From JBOGJG01 sp050747825 (GTDB lineage: Bacteria > Acidobacteriota > UBA6911 > RPQK01 > JBOGJG01): a DNA stretch of 11,796 bases. The stretch spans positions 1 to 11,796 of the forward strand of contig JBOGJG010000279.1 in the NCBI GenBank assembly GCA_050747825.1, read 5' to 3'. The notes beneath the pieces are model-generated. The model was not told where the DNA came from. It saw only the letters and a program-made list of their open reading frames with translations, and did no database searches. Positions 11,772 through 11,796 of this stretch are shown here, in pieces (position 1 is the stretch's first letter; each line of letters starts with the position of its first letter). The position numbers and the translations under genes are program-made.

Positions 11772-11796
11772 ATGACGTACTACGTCGCTTTGGATG
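11772..11796 (+). CDS. IS110-family transposase, first eight codons
   Basis: ATG at 11772 with GGGAGG 5 bases upstream, reading MTYYVALD before the window ends. The start (M-x-x-Y-x-A/G-L-D-V) is typical of IS110-family DEDD transposases, with Asp8 as the first catalytic residue of the RuvC-like domain. Only 24 bases of full codons are available, so the call rests on this short match, the strong ribosome binding site and the long non-coding stretch before it. Confidence 0.6.

Noticed and set aside
1..11796. CRISPR array, tRNA or rRNA genes
   Set aside because: No regularly spaced repeats, no cloverleaf with CCA-type ends and no rRNA-like sequence were seen by eye. The tandem duplications found are two-copy events only.

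Overview
The window looks like an alphaproteobacterial chromosome of the Bradyrhizobium/Rhodopseudomonas type. The reasons are high GC with GC-ending codons, two phasins, an FmdB-type zinc ribbon, a PhhB-type pterin dehydratase, many very small hypothetical genes, and pieces of an integrative element of the kind common in rhizobia. The genus is inferred from protein resemblance, not proven. No tRNA, rRNA or CRISPR array was seen.

Left part (1-4385), sparse chromosome-like DNA. It opens with a phasin cut by the window edge (1-285, minus), then an FmdB-like zinc ribbon (825-989, minus), a hypothetical protein (1190-1519, minus) and a small gene killed by an in-frame amber codon (1631-1852, minus). 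Next comes a compact minus-strand unit of two overlapping mini-ORFs ending in a UUCG-loop hairpin (2053-2163). A 65-residue hypothetical protein (2278-2475, plus) follows, then a pterin-4a-carbinolamine dehydratase whose third active-site histidine position is lysine (2855-3205, minus). A second phasin has a hairpin in its leader and a strong terminator (3609-4064, plus). The left part ends with two small genes that collide tail to tail (4195-4385).

Middle (about 4400-8990), remnant of an integrative or plasmid-like element. A 73-residue accessory protein behind a palindrome lies on one side, and the C-terminal piece of a ParB-like protein lies on the other. Between them is a cargo cassette: a DUF3644 protein with an Rx4H (HEPN-like) motif on the plus strand, converging on a minus-strand operon of a 76-residue protein and a roughly 590-residue GHKL (Hsp90-like) ATPase. 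The ATPase gene carries two tandem duplications, 25 bp across its start codon and 5 bp near codon 90. The second duplication shifts the frame, and removing one copy restores the ATP-binding fold. The cassette looks like a defence-type system that has been switched off or is variable.

Right part (8986-11796). A DUF4238 gene of visibly lower GC sits where the rest of parB should be. It is followed by a gene-poor stretch, a small exported Asp/Gly/Ala-rich protein, remnants of another exported protein, a hypothetical protein, and at the edge the first codons of an IS110-family transposase, with the upstream region where such elements encode their bridge RNA.

Most informative for follow-up: the small protein + GHKL ATPase + DUF3644 cassette, the duplications that break it, the coupled mini-ORF unit, and the PhhB variant.
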